Source: Gammaproteobacteria bacterium (GTDB lineage Bacteria > Pseudomonadota > Gammaproteobacteria > Steroidobacterales > JABDKV01). From it: a DNA stretch of 64,000 nt. Each line of letters opens with the position of its first letter. Position 1 is the stretch's first letter. The stretch lies in NCBI GenBank assembly GCA_029862165.1, contig JAOTXU010000001.1, forward strand, positions 290,547-354,546, in the 5' to 3' direction. The notes below the pieces were generated by a model, which saw only the letters and a list, made by a program, of their open reading frames with translations, searched no databases and was not told where the DNA came from. The position numbers were made by a program, and so were the translations under genes. Positions 8,869 through 18,291 of the stretch are shown here, one piece after another.

Positions 8869-9912
8869 ATGACACTAGGCCCGCTCATGATCGACGTGGC
8901 GGGTCTCGCGCTGACCGCCGCCGATGAAGAACTGTTGCGACATCACGCTATAGGCGGTGTGATCTTATTTCAGCGAAATTTTGAGTCGGTTGAGCAATTG
9001 TGCGCGCTGGCAGCAGAAATTCACGCGATCCGCAAACCACCATTGCTCATTGCAGTCGACCAGGAGGGCGGTCGTGTGCAACGTTTCGCTGCACCACTGA
9101 CGCGTCTGCCAGCGGCAGCGCTGATCGGTCATCGCTACGATACCGACCACGCGGAGTCAATTCAGCTCGCACGAGCGTGCGGATGGTTGATGGCGGCGGA
9201 GCTGGTTGCCTGCGGCGTCGACTTGTCCTTTGCCCCGGTGGTCGACATCGATCATCGGCTCTGTTCGGTGATTGGTGATCGGGCGTTTCACCGCAATCCC
9301 CATGTAGTGGCGGAGCTGAGCAGTGAATTTATGTCTGGCATGCACGCGGCGGGTATGGCGGCGACGGCGAAACACTTTCCTGGACATGGTGGCGTCGCTG
9401 CAGATTCGCACCTGACGCTGCCGGTCGATCACCGTGAATATGTCGATGTCGTCGATGACCTGACACCCTATGAGTTGTTGATCGCCAACGGACTCGATGC
9501 GGTCATGATGGCACTGGTGTCCTATCCGGCCGTCGATGAGCGTCCGGCGTCATTCTCCGAACCCTGGATTCGCGATGAACTGCGCGGTCAGCTAGGTTTT
9601 CGTGGCGCAGTGTTTTCGGATGATCTATCCATGGCCGGCGCAGCGGGTATGGGAGACATGATCGATCGCGTGAAATCGGCGCTTGCCGCAGGCTGTGACA
9701 TTGTATTGATCTGTAATGATCGTGACACTGTGGTGTCGATGATCGACCGCGTTGACCGCTATAACGATCCGGCCAGCCAGGCACGTCTGGCCAGTCTGCA
9801 CCGGCGGCACAGTTTGTCGTGGGAAAAACTCCAGTACTCCGCACAATGGCAAAAGGCCCACGCGCTGGTCGAAAAAAGTCTCGATCAACCACCACTGGAG
9901 CTGGACGGCTAG
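8869..9912 (+). CDS. nagZ: Beta-N-acetylhexosaminidase NagZ
   Basis: NagZ is a cytoplasmic glycoside hydrolase family 3 enzyme that removes GlcNAc from anhydro-muropeptides during cell-wall recycling. The 347 residues include the family signatures AVDQEGGRVQRF, the His/Asp catalytic loop AKHFPGHGGVAADSHL and the nucleophile Asp region VFSDDLSMAGA. Start is ATG at 8869, giving MTLGPLMIDVAGLALT; the same frame is open back to 8653, but that part overlaps the YkuD gene in another frame. It follows the YkuD gene by 19 bases. Confidence 0.95.
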   Translation: MTLGPLMIDVAGLALTAADEELLRHHAIGGVILFQRNFESVEQLCALAAEIHAIRKPPLLIAVDQEGGRVQRFAAPLTRLPAAALIGHRYDTDHAESIQLARACGWLMAAELVACGVDLSFAPVVDIDHRLCSVIGDRAFHRNPHVVAELSSEFMSGMHAAGMAATAKHFPGHGGVAADSHLTLPVDHREYVDVVDDLTPYELLIANGLDAVMMALVSYPAVDERPASFSEPWIRDELRGQLGFRGAVFSDDLSMAGAAGMGDMIDRVKSALAAGCDIVLICNDRDTVVSMIDRVDRYNDPASQARLASLHRRHSLSWEKLQYSAQWQKAHALVEKSLDQPPLELDG

Positions 9913-9994
9913 ACCAGTTGAGACGAAAAGCAATCCATGGTGGCCTTTGCAGTAGACTTGCCGGTGCTGATCCCGCCTGTGAGGAGATTCCGGC

Positions 9995-10378
9995 TTGCAG
10001 CGTTCTATTCTCCTTTTTCTGGATGGCGCTATAAACCTGATTCTCGGCGTCCTGCTGATGATGTTTCCGAGGCAATTGGTTTCTGCGCTCGGCATTCCTG
10101 CGATGCAGGAAACGTTTTACCCGACAATCCTCGGCGCAGTATTGTTCGGAATCGGCATAGCGTTAATCGTTGAAATTCGAAGCAAAGGGCTTGGGCTGGG
10201 ATTAATTGGTGCCGTCGCCATCAATATCTGCGGGGGCGTGGTACTTGCCAGCTGGTTGTTATTCGGGGACCTCTCAACGTCTACCCAGGGAAATGCTCTG
10301 TTATGGGTTTTGGTTATTATTCTCGTCGGCATTAGTGTGATTGAGCTTTTATCTACACTGAGAAAAGGCGTCGAATAA
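9995..10378 (+). CDS. Small four-helix membrane protein of unknown function
   Basis: The 127 residues form about four hydrophobic segments (roughly 5-22, 43-60, 66-88 and 100-120) separated by short polar loops, so this is an integral membrane protein. Start is TTG at 9995 with GAGGAG eight bases upstream (9981-9986). It lies 82 bases after nagZ on the same strand and ends 49 bases before the convergent csiV-like gene. I do not recognise a characterised family. Codon use looks coding and the ribosome binding site is good. Confidence 0.7.
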   Translation: MQRSILLFLDGAINLILGVLLMMFPRQLVSALGIPAMQETFYPTILGAVLFGIGIALIVEIRSKGLGLGLIGAVAINICGGVVLASWLLFGDLSTSTQGNALLWVLVIILVGISVIELLSTLRKGVE

Positions 10379-10427
10379 ATATACCGAAACCTGGTTCGAT
10401 TCCGTGGAGAGGATGAAAGAATCTGTG

Positions 10428-10970
10428 TTATTCGGCGCGGCTGACCAGGGCGATAACACCGAATTGGGGATGATCGAAATAATGGATCTCGCCGCTGCGC
10501 ATGCGTCGTGCCTGATCCAGCGTGTAGCTGACACCGGTACCCGGGTCCATTTGTAAATCCAGTTCCAGACGCAAAAAGCGCTCGACTGATAAACGCGCGC
10601 TACCCGACGCGTACGCGCCACGGCGATTGCCGGCCAATGACACCGCCGGCGCTTCCACGCGGCCAAATGCCGGCTGTCGCCAACCGTAATGCAGGACGGG
10701 TGACCAGTCGCGGGAGCTCAGCAGCGTTTTACTGATCGAGCCGAGCCGCAGCTGGTCCGATGTGAGAGGTGTGAATCGTCTGCGCCGGATGCGTGGTTTG
10801 TCGGGGTCTTCCTCCTCCACACGATCGATTTGTGGCTCGGAATCGTCTGGCGCCAAATGTCGAAACACGATCATCTCGACATCGAATTGGACTGGTTCCT
10901 CGTCCTCGGCCGTAACGGAGAAACTCAGGAAGACGAGTAGGGCGGTGCTGAGCCAGTGGCGCGCTTTCAT
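10428..10970 (-). CDS. CsiV-like peptidoglycan-binding periplasmic protein
   Basis: The 180-residue exported protein starts with a cleavable signal peptide (KARHWLSTALLVFLSFSVTAEDEE, cut after TAE or VTA). The mature part has the pattern of the CsiV family: FDVEMIVFRHL near the N-terminus, an acidic low-complexity linker, then VLHYGWRQPAF and a final beta-rich segment ending in HYFDHPQFGVIALV. CsiV was described as a peptidoglycan-binding protein, and in pseudomonads the family gene lies beside mfd, as here with a 4-base gap. Family call by pattern and context. Confidence 0.75.
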   Translation of the reverse strand: MKARHWLSTALLVFLSFSVTAEDEEPVQFDVEMIVFRHLAPDDSEPQIDRVEEEDPDKPRIRRRRFTPLTSDQLRLGSISKTLLSSRDWSPVLHYGWRQPAFGRVEAPAVSLAGNRRGAYASGSARLSVERFLRLELDLQMDPGTGVSYTLDQARRMRSGEIHYFDHPQFGVIALVSRAE

Positions 10971-10974
10971 CGGC

Positions 10975-13900
10975 CTAGTGTAAACGATCGGCAGTCGTTC
11001 GGGGCGCTTCGGACCTCACGGTCATTTGACCCAGCAGTTGTTGCACAAATTCGGCACGTTTGTCGAAGTCAGGTAGTGGTAGTGAAAACCGCAGTTTCGT
11101 CGGTCCGTCCAATCGATAGCGTTCAGACTCGTTCTGTACCAACTGGATCAGGGAATGCGGATCTACGGTGGTGCGTGAACCAAACTCCACATGACCACCC
11201 ACGTCACCGGCCACAAGGCGATCTACACCCAGCGGTGCGGCGGCGAGCTTTAGTTTTGCGATTGTGAACAAATACTTGGCCTGTTCTGGGAGCAGGCCGA
11301 AACGGTCAATCATTTCCACCTGCAATTCGCGCAACGCATCGCTCGAGTCCGCACTGGCGATACGCTTGTACAAAACCAGACGCATATGTACATCCGGTAA
11401 ATAGTCTTCCGGCAACAATGCTGGTGTGTGCAGGTCGACCTCGGGCCCACGATGCAGGGGTTCGAGCAAGTCAGGGTCTGCGCCACTTTTCATCGCCCGT
11501 ACGGCGCGTTCCAGCAACTGGATATACATCGAAAAACCGATCGCATGAATCTGCCCGCTTTGTTCGTCCCCGAGGAGTTCGCCGGCGCCACGTATTTCCA
11601 GATCGTGTGTGGCCAGGGCGAATCCGGCACCGAGGTCTACGGTGGATTCAACCGCCTCCAGGCGTTTGATAGCATCGCCTGTCATCGATTGTCGCGGCGG
11701 TGCGATCAGATAGGCATAGGCACGATGATGCGAGCGGCCGACACGGCCACGCAGCTGATGTAGCTGCGCCAGGCCCAGCTTGTCCGCCCGATCGATAATA
11801 ATTGTGTTGGCCGTCGGTATGTCCAGCCCGCTCTCGATGATCGTGGTGCACACCAGCATGTTGAAACGACGATGATAGAAATCGAGCATGACTTGTTCGA
11901 GTTCTTTCTCGCGCATTTGTCCGTGGGCAACTCTTAGTTCTGCTTCGGGAACGAGTTTTGCGATGCGTTCAGCGATACGATCAATACTCTGTACCCGGTT
12001 GTGCACCACAAATACCTGACCACCCCGCCGGACTTCCCGCAAACACGCCTCGCGCAGTGTCGCGTCACTCCACTCGCTCACAAATGTTTGTACAGCCAGG
12101 CGCTCGGATGGTGGCGTCGTAATTAACGACAGGTCTCGTACGCCACCCATAGCCATGTTGAGCGTACGCGGGATCGGCGTGGCTGTAAGGGTCAGCACAT
12201 CGACTTCGGTGCGCAACTCTTTCAGCTTTTCCTTGTGCCGCACGCCGAAACGATGTTCCTCGTCAATGACAACCAGACCCAGGTCGCGAAACGTAACCCG
12301 GCGTTGCAGGAGTTTGTGGGTACCGATAACAATATCGACCGTACCATCGGCAAGAGCGGCTACGATTGCAGCACTTTCGCTGGCGGTCTTAAATCGAGAC
12401 AGCATCTCCACTCGAACCGGCCAATCGGCAAAACGGTCCCGAAAAGTCTGCAGATGTTGCTGTGCCAGCAGGGTAGTGGGCACCAACACCGCCGCCTGGG
12501 CACCGCCTAGAACGGCATAAAACGCTGCACGCAATGCCACTTCGGTTTTGCCAAAACCCACGTCGCCACAAATGACACGATCCATGGGTTTTTCCGAGCG
12601 CAGGTCTGTGATGACCTGGTCGATGGCGACGGCCTGGTCTTGTGTTTCCTCAAATGGAAAGTCCTGAACAAATGCCCGGTATTCCATCTCATCCAGATTA
12701 AATGCGCGCCCAACCCGGGCCGCGCGCCGGGCGTAAACATCGAGCAACTCGGCAGCAGCATCGCGTATTTTTTCTGCGGCACGTTTTCTGGCACGTTGCC
12801 ACTGATCGCTGCCGAGTTTGTGCAAAGGGGCGGACTCTGGTGCCGCTCCGGTGTACCGGCTGATCAGTTCCAGCGCGTATACCGGAACATACAGTACGTC
12901 GCCTTCCGCATACTCGAGCGTCAGAAATTCGTTGCTCGCTCCAGCGACCTCCAGTGTCTGCAGACCGACAAAACGACCGACACCATATTTTTCATGCACG
13001 ACCGGTGCACCCGCACGCAGATCAGTGAGATCGCGAATAATCGCCTGTGGATCCCGTGACGGTCGCCGACGTTGTACGGCTCGCGCGGAGGTGCCATAGA
13101 GTTGCTCGCCAACTATGAGCGCAATTGACGGCTGGCTTAGTAAGAGGCCCCTCTCGAGTTCCGCCACCAGGATGGCTGTCGTGCTGTCACTGGTCAGGAA
13201 TTCAGTCCAGTTGGCGACACGTGCCGGTTTGATGCCACGCTCGCCCAGCAGCTCAAGGGTCGTTTCGCGGTGACCGGCTGATTCGGCAACAAACAGGATG
13301 CGACCGGCAAAATCGTGGGCAAACGTTTGCAATGCTGCTGAGGGTTGCTCGGCGCGCGCTTTTATCTCCAGTGATGGTGGTGCCTGACTGTCAAAGTTTG
13401 TGCCGTCAATTTGCTTGACGGCCGTCAGGAACAGCCGTGAAGAGTTGTCCAGTCTATTCCGGACCGATGCAAGGTCTTTGAATGCCTGAGCCGGTGCAAG
13501 AATGGGACGTTCAACATCGTGAGCGCGTTGCTCATAGCGTTGTTCTGTCTCAGCGGTGTATGCCTCCAGGGCTTCGTTGACGTCCTCGTCGAATACTACC
13601 GCCGTGTGAGACGGCAAATAGTCCAGCAGGCATGCGGTTTGTTCAAAAAACAACGGCAGGTAGTACTCCAGGCCACCGGGAGTGATTCCCTCCGAGACGT
13701 CACGATAAATACGGGTAGTCATCGGATCGCCTTCAAATTGTTTTCGGAAGCGTTGTCGAAACGCCTTGATGGCTTCCTCATCCATCGGGTATTCACGCGC
13801 CGGCAAAATGCGCAGCGATGTATGGCGTTCTCCCGACAACTGCGTTGCAGGATCGAAGGTTCGGATACTGTCGATCTCATCGTCAAACAGATCGATGCGC

Positions 13901-14454
13901 ACCGGGGTGTCCGCACCCATTGGAAAAAGATCAAACAGGGACCCGCGGACCGCGAACTCGCCGTGTTCCATCACTTGGCCCACGTGGCGATAGCCGGCAA
14001 CGTCGAGTTGTCGCTGCCATTGCGTCAGGTCCAGCCGTTGGCCGACATCGCACATCAGGGTGCCGCCACTCACATAGCTCACCGGTGGCAGGTGCTGCAG
14101 CAGTGATGCGGCCGTAGTGGTAATCAGGCCGCTTTCGAGGCCAGGCAGCTGTGCCAGCGTGGCCAGCCGGCGCGAGACGATGTCGGGGTGGGGCGAGAAA
14201 ATATCGTAAGGCAGGGTTTCCAGGTCCGGGAAGTCATGGACCGCTATCCGGTCGGCGGCGAAAAAGGTCAGTTCGGACCGGAGTCGCTCCACCTGACGGG
14301 CGCTGTGGGCTACCACCAGGACCGGTGCCTGGTGTTGCAGAGCGGCTTCGACCACCGCCAGAGAGCCGGCACAGCCATACAGGCCGCCCCAGCGGACCAG
14401 GCCATCATCTGGCAACACGGCCAGACGGGCCGGAAAACAGTGTTCCGGTCTCAT
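10975..14454 (-). CDS. mfd: Transcription-repair coupling factor Mfd
   Basis: Mfd displaces RNA polymerase stalled at lesions and recruits UvrA. The 1159 residues are full length (E. coli 1148). Visible parts: UvrB-like N-terminal domains (EYPMDEEAIKAFRQRFR), the RNA-polymerase-interacting domain (VVHEKYGVGRFVGLQTL), helicase motif I GDVGFGKTEVALRAA, DEEH box VVIDEEHRFGV, motif III TATPIPRTL, motif V/VI STTIIESGLDIP-like CTTIIESGLDIPTANT and QLRGRVGRS, then the TRG and C-terminal domains (YLPDVHMRLVLYKRI). Start is ATG at 14454; the csiV-like gene follows 4 bases beyond the stop. Confidence 0.97.
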   Translation of the reverse strand: MRPEHCFPARLAVLPDDGLVRWGGLYGCAGSLAVVEAALQHQAPVLVVAHSARQVERLRSELTFFAADRIAVHDFPDLETLPYDIFSPHPDIVSRRLATLAQLPGLESGLITTTAASLLQHLPPVSYVSGGTLMCDVGQRLDLTQWQRQLDVAGYRHVGQVMEHGEFAVRGSLFDLFPMGADTPVRIDLFDDEIDSIRTFDPATQLSGERHTSLRILPAREYPMDEEAIKAFRQRFRKQFEGDPMTTRIYRDVSEGITPGGLEYYLPLFFEQTACLLDYLPSHTAVVFDEDVNEALEAYTAETEQRYEQRAHDVERPILAPAQAFKDLASVRNRLDNSSRLFLTAVKQIDGTNFDSQAPPSLEIKARAEQPSAALQTFAHDFAGRILFVAESAGHRETTLELLGERGIKPARVANWTEFLTSDSTTAILVAELERGLLLSQPSIALIVGEQLYGTSARAVQRRRPSRDPQAIIRDLTDLRAGAPVVHEKYGVGRFVGLQTLEVAGASNEFLTLEYAEGDVLYVPVYALELISRYTGAAPESAPLHKLGSDQWQRARKRAAEKIRDAAAELLDVYARRAARVGRAFNLDEMEYRAFVQDFPFEETQDQAVAIDQVITDLRSEKPMDRVICGDVGFGKTEVALRAAFYAVLGGAQAAVLVPTTLLAQQHLQTFRDRFADWPVRVEMLSRFKTASESAAIVAALADGTVDIVIGTHKLLQRRVTFRDLGLVVIDEEHRFGVRHKEKLKELRTEVDVLTLTATPIPRTLNMAMGGVRDLSLITTPPSERLAVQTFVSEWSDATLREACLREVRRGGQVFVVHNRVQSIDRIAERIAKLVPEAELRVAHGQMREKELEQVMLDFYHRRFNMLVCTTIIESGLDIPTANTIIIDRADKLGLAQLHQLRGRVGRSHHRAYAYLIAPPRQSMTGDAIKRLEAVESTVDLGAGFALATHDLEIRGAGELLGDEQSGQIHAIGFSMYIQLLERAVRAMKSGADPDLLEPLHRGPEVDLHTPALLPEDYLPDVHMRLVLYKRIASADSSDALRELQVEMIDRFGLLPEQAKYLFTIAKLKLAAAPLGVDRLVAGDVGGHVEFGSRTTVDPHSLIQLVQNESERYRLDGPTKLRFSLPLPDFDKRAEFVQQLLGQMTVRSEAPRTTADRLH

Positions 14455-14482
14455 CGTGTATCTATGAGGGTCCTAAACAGGC

Positions 14483-14770
14483 TCAGTTTAGCGGGCGCTT
14501 GGACACCGAGTGGATCACGCGCTTGTATTCGAAATAGACGATGAATTGCTGATATTCCCATCGGGTAATCGGGGGGTCACCCACCGGCGAGCGCTTGCCG
14601 GCCGGGGCGCCATAGGTCGACTCGACCAATTCCATAGTCATCCCGCGCGTGGGCATTGGCCGATCGTAGTCGCGTATCTGGGTTTCGGTCAGCAGATTCT
14701 GACCGATAGCCGAGACTGCGGCGACAAACAGAAAAATTAGTCCGATGGTTGCAACGGGCTTTTTCAGCAT
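14483..14770 (-). CDS. Small exported protein, conserved hypothetical
   Basis: The 95-residue protein has an N-terminal hydrophobic signal or anchor (KKPVATIGLIFLFVAAVSAIG) and a short soluble domain with TRGMTMELVESTYGAP and PPITRWEYQQFIVYFEYKRVIHSV. The arrangement of a small residue/Met-x-x-Val turn followed by a two-strand WEY...YFEY hairpin resembles small BamE/SmpA-fold proteins, but I cannot place it firmly. It lies upstream of mfd on the same strand with a 28-base gap, so the two may share a promoter. The function is unknown. Confidence 0.72.
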   Translation of the reverse strand: MLKKPVATIGLIFLFVAAVSAIGQNLLTETQIRDYDRPMPTRGMTMELVESTYGAPAGKRSPVGDPPITRWEYQQFIVYFEYKRVIHSVSKRPLN

Positions 14771-14988
14771 TCCACGCGGTTCTCAAATCTGGGGGAGGTC
14801 TGAATATATCAATCATTCTGCTCAACTCAATGGGTTTTCCGGCCTTTCGGATGCGGGGTTTTTCTCATAATTTCGATCAGCTTGCCATTTCAGTGAGCTG
14901 ATCCTAAAAGAGAAACAAGCTATATTGTGGCTGAACGCCGGGAACACCAGGCCCCCGATTTGGGTCGAATTAACCGATCTCGTCCGCC

Positions 14989-15006
14989 GGCCGGGGCGCC
15001 CCGGCC
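14989..15006. promoter_or_regulatory. Perfect 18-bp GC palindrome in the lolC leader
   Basis: GGCCGGGGCGCCCCGGCC is a perfect self-complementary sequence ending 26 bases before the lolC ATG. In RNA it could fold as a very stable short hairpin; as DNA it could be a dyad operator. It sits in the 262-bp divergent spacer between the small exported protein and lolC. No U-tract follows, so it is not an ordinary terminator. Role unknown. Confidence 0.5.
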
Positions 15007-15032
15007 CAACCTTGCTGTGCTTTAATCCGCCG

Positions 15033-16274
15033 ATGTTTCGACCGCTGGAAGTCTTTGTAGGTCTGCGATATTTGCGAGCCAAGCGGCAGAATCACTATAT
15101 CTCGTTCATCTCCGCCATTTCACTGCTGGGAATTGCTGTCGGTGTGGCTTCACTGATCGTCGTAATCTCGGTAATGAATGGATTTGGCAACGAGCTGCGA
15201 TCCCGCTTACTTAGCCTGACCGCACACATCACTATTAGCGCTGAGCAGGGCAACTTGTCAGATCCGGGGCCGGCAGCCCGCATCGCGCGAGCCCATCCGC
15301 TGGTCAGCGATGCCGGTGTTTTTGTGGAAGGTCAGGGTCTGCTGGTCAACGGCGTCAATCTCAGCGGCGTCATGATTCGGGGCCTGGATCCGGCCCGTGG
15401 CGGGATGGAACTCGGCGGCGCTGTCACACCTGAGGTACTGGCCACTCTCGAACCCGGCGCCAATCGGATGATCATGGGTGCGGAGCTGGCCCGAAGCACC
15501 AACGTCATAACCGGCGACGAGATTAGCGTGATGATTCCGCGCGGTTCGAATACCGGCCAGGTCTCGGCGCTCATGCGACGCTTTAGTCTGGCGGGGGTAT
15601 TCGAGATCGGCATAGCCGAGCACGATAGCTCCAGCGCGTTGGTCCATATTGCCGATGCTGCCGCCATGATGGGTCTGGCCCCGGGCAGCGTCAATGGCGT
15701 GCGGGTTTCGGTAGACGATATTTTTCGGGCCCACGAGGTGGCCACAGACCTGAGCGCGCAGCTGGGACCCGAATTCCGGGTCAGTGACTGGACACAGGAG
15801 CAATCGAGTTATTTTCGTGCCATAAAGATAGAAAAGGCGATGATGTTTGTCATTCTGTTATTAATTGTCGCCGTTGCAGCTTTCAACATCGTCGCGACGC
15901 TGGTAATGGTGGTTGGTGACAAGAGAACCGATATCGCTATTTTGCGAACAATCGGTATGCGCCCCGGTGGTGTGATGCGCATTTTTATGGTGCAGGGCAC
16001 GTTGATTGGTTTGATCGGCACATTGCTGGGCCTGGTGTTGGGCGTTTTGCTGGCAATGAACGTGGAGACCCTGGTACCACGCATCGAACAAGCTTTGAGC
16101 GTCAATCTGTTGCCGAAGGACCTGTATTACATCACTGCCGTGCCGTCGGATTTGCGCTGGCCCGAAGTGGGTCTGATATTGCTTGCGGCCTTTGCGTTGT
16201 CCGTCATATCAACGATCTACCCGGCACGACGTGCCGCGGCAACGCATCCGGCCGAAGCGCTGCGGTACGAATGA
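15033..16274 (+). CDS. lolC: Lipoprotein-releasing ABC transporter permease LolC/LolE, first copy
   Basis: This inner-membrane subunit of the Lol complex extracts outer-membrane lipoproteins for transfer to LolA. The 413 residues have the expected topology: one N-terminal helix (SFISAISLLGIAVGVASLIVVISVMNGF), a large periplasmic domain, then three helices (AMMFVILLLIVAVAAFNIVATLVMVV; VQGTLIGLIGTLLGLVLGVLLA; VGLILLAAFALSVISTIYPA) and the terminal RRAAATHPAEALRYE. Start is ATG at 15033; the frame stays open upstream to 14925, but those residues do not match the family. The stop overlaps lolE by four bases. Naming C versus E is by order. Confidence 0.93.
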   Translation: MFRPLEVFVGLRYLRAKRQNHYISFISAISLLGIAVGVASLIVVISVMNGFGNELRSRLLSLTAHITISAEQGNLSDPGPAARIARAHPLVSDAGVFVEGQGLLVNGVNLSGVMIRGLDPARGGMELGGAVTPEVLATLEPGANRMIMGAELARSTNVITGDEISVMIPRGSNTGQVSALMRRFSLAGVFEIGIAEHDSSSALVHIADAAAMMGLAPGSVNGVRVSVDDIFRAHEVATDLSAQLGPEFRVSDWTQEQSSYFRAIKIEKAMMFVILLLIVAVAAFNIVATLVMVVGDKRTDIAILRTIGMRPGGVMRIFMVQGTLIGLIGTLLGLVLGVLLAMNVETLVPRIEQALSVNLLPKDLYYITAVPSDLRWPEVGLILLAAFALSVISTIYPARRAAATHPAEALRYE

Positions 16275-17521
16275 TGGGCAGATTTTACGAGTGGCTTGTT
16301 GGCCTCAGGTATGTACGACCCAAAACCCGTACTGGTTTTGTGTCTTTCATTTCCGCCATTTCAATGCTGGGGATCACTATCGGCGTGGCAGTGTTAATTA
16401 TCGTTTTGTCGGTCATGAACGGTTTCGAACAGGAGCTGCGGGAGCGAATCCTGGCGCTGGCCTCTCACGCCACGATTACAGGCTTTGACGATACGTTGCC
16501 GCACTGGCGCACCGTGCAGGAACATGCATTGGAAAACGACGGCGTAGTTGCCGTGGCGCCGTTTATCGAAGGGGAGGGCATGTTGATCAACGGCGAGCAC
16601 CTCAGTGGTGTATTGGTACGTGGTATGGATCCCGAGGCAGAGCGCGACGTGTCGGCACTGGGCCGGCTGATGACGGCCGGCAGTCCGGATGATCTAGAAC
16701 AAGGTGCCTATGGCATTGTGATCGGCGCGCCGCTGGCCAAGGCATTGAATCTATCGCTCGGCGACCAGACAATTTTGCTTATTTCGAAAGCGAAAGTAAC
16801 ACCCGCCGGAATCCTGCCCCGGATGAAGCGTTTCACCGTCGTCGGCATCTTCGAGGCCGGCATGCATGAGTTTGACCGTGGTCTGGCCTTCGTCCATATC
16901 AAAGATGCCGCAAAGTTATATCGTTTGGGCGATTCGGTCAGTGGCGTTCGCTTGCGTCTCGGAGATATGTTCGACGCGCCCCGTATCGTTACGACTATAG
17001 CCCGCGAAGTAGGCGGCGGCGTTTATGTCAGTGACTGGACCCGCAAACACTCTAATTTCTTTCGTTCTATACAACTGACCAAGACTGTCATGTTTGTCAT
17101 TTTGCTGTTGGTCGTCGGTGTGGCTGCTTTCAATATCGTCTCGACCCTGGTCATGGTCGTCAAAGACAAACAAGGCGATATTGCGATCCTGCGCACCCTG
17201 GGCGCGTCGCCAAGCAGTGTTATGGGTGTATTCATGATTCAGGGGACACTGATTGGCGCGATGGGTACACTGGGTGGGGTGTTGCTCGGTATCGTCGGCG
17301 CACTCAATGTTGAAGCCATAGTGCGCTGGCTGGAACGGATACTTCGTATGGAACTGGTTTCCCCGGAAGTTTATTTTTTGAGCGATCTGCCCGCACGCGT
17401 GCTGCCGGGCGACGTCACCAAGATCGCGTTGACGGCTTTTTTGCTCGCCCTGTTGTCCACTATATTCCCGGCCTGGCGGGCAGCGCGTACACGCCCGGCG
17501 GAGGCGCTGCGGCATGAATGA
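16271..17521 (+). CDS. lolE: Lipoprotein-releasing ABC transporter permease LolC/LolE, second copy
   Basis: This is the paralogous partner of the preceding gene, with 416 residues and the same topology: WLVGLRYVRPKTRTGFVSFI, an N-terminal helix with IIVLSVMNGFEQELRERIL, a periplasmic domain with EGEGMLINGEHLSGVLVRG, and three C-terminal helices ending AWRAARTRPAEALRHE. Two distinct permeases imply a LolCDE rather than a homodimeric LolF type of exporter. ATGA overlap with the first copy and an 8-base overlap with lolD indicate tight translational coupling. Confidence 0.93.
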   Translation: MMGRFYEWLVGLRYVRPKTRTGFVSFISAISMLGITIGVAVLIIVLSVMNGFEQELRERILALASHATITGFDDTLPHWRTVQEHALENDGVVAVAPFIEGEGMLINGEHLSGVLVRGMDPEAERDVSALGRLMTAGSPDDLEQGAYGIVIGAPLAKALNLSLGDQTILLISKAKVTPAGILPRMKRFTVVGIFEAGMHEFDRGLAFVHIKDAAKLYRLGDSVSGVRLRLGDMFDAPRIVTTIAREVGGGVYVSDWTRKHSNFFRSIQLTKTVMFVILLLVVGVAAFNIVSTLVMVVKDKQGDIAILRTLGASPSSVMGVFMIQGTLIGAMGTLGGVLLGIVGALNVEAIVRWLERILRMELVSPEVYFLSDLPARVLPGDVTKIALTAFLLALLSTIFPAWRAARTRPAEALRHE

Positions 17522-18227
17522 TGCGAACAAGGACGCGGTCGTGCTCAGTTGCGTCGATATAGCCCGCAGTTACCCACAAGCCAGTGGCGACTTATCGGTG
17601 TTACGCGATGTGCAGTTGGAAGTGTTGCGTGGCGAAAGACTCTCGATTATTGGGGCCTCCGGTAGTGGCAAAACTACGTTGTTGCAGATCATGGGTGGGC
17701 TCGACGAGCCGACTTCTGGACAGGTGTTGATAAACGGTCAGGATCTTAGTCATCTCGCCGACGCGGAACGCGGGCTGATGCGCAACGAGCTCATTGGTTT
17801 CGTTTATCAGTTCCATCACCTGCTGCCTGAGTTCACGGCATTGGAAAATGTTGCCATGCCACTGCTAATCCGCCGTTCCGATGTTGCCAAGTCGATGGAG
17901 GAGGCTGGCGAATTGCTGGGGCGTGTCGGTCTGGGCGAGAGACTGGGCCACAAGCCAGCCCAGTTGTCCGGTGGCGAACGTCAAAGGGCTGCGGTTGCCC
18001 GCGCACTGATCACCCGACCGGCCCTGGTCTTGGCCGACGAGCCAACCGGCAACCTGGACGGGCGTACCGGGGCACGCGTTTTCGAAACCATGCTCGATCT
18101 CAATCGGGAGCTGGGAACCAGCCTGGTAGTCGTGACACACGACATGCGTATCGCCAGAAAAATGGATCGCGTACTGAATCTGGAAGACGGCGTACTCAGA
18201 CCCGCTGTCGTTACACATCCCGACTAG
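17514..18227 (+). CDS. lolD: Lipoprotein-releasing ABC transporter ATPase LolD
   Basis: This is the ATPase that powers lipoprotein release by LolCDE. The 237 residues have Walker A GASGSGKTT, the Q-loop followed by YQFHHLLPEFTALENV (a LolD-type sequence), signature LSGGERQRAAVARAL and Walker B VLADEPTGNLD with the H-loop VTHDMR. It overlaps the lolE end by eight bases and is the last gene of the lol operon, 64 bases before comEC. Confidence 0.95.
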   Translation: MNDANKDAVVLSCVDIARSYPQASGDLSVLRDVQLEVLRGERLSIIGASGSGKTTLLQIMGGLDEPTSGQVLINGQDLSHLADAERGLMRNELIGFVYQFHHLLPEFTALENVAMPLLIRRSDVAKSMEEAGELLGRVGLGERLGHKPAQLSGGERQRAAVARALITRPALVLADEPTGNLDGRTGARVFETMLDLNRELGTSLVVVTHDMRIARKMDRVLNLEDGVLRPAVVTHPD

Positions 18228-18291
18228 AATTCAGACGAAATAGACAACAATCGCACTGGCCGGGGCTCCAGGCCACGCGCATAGTAATGTC

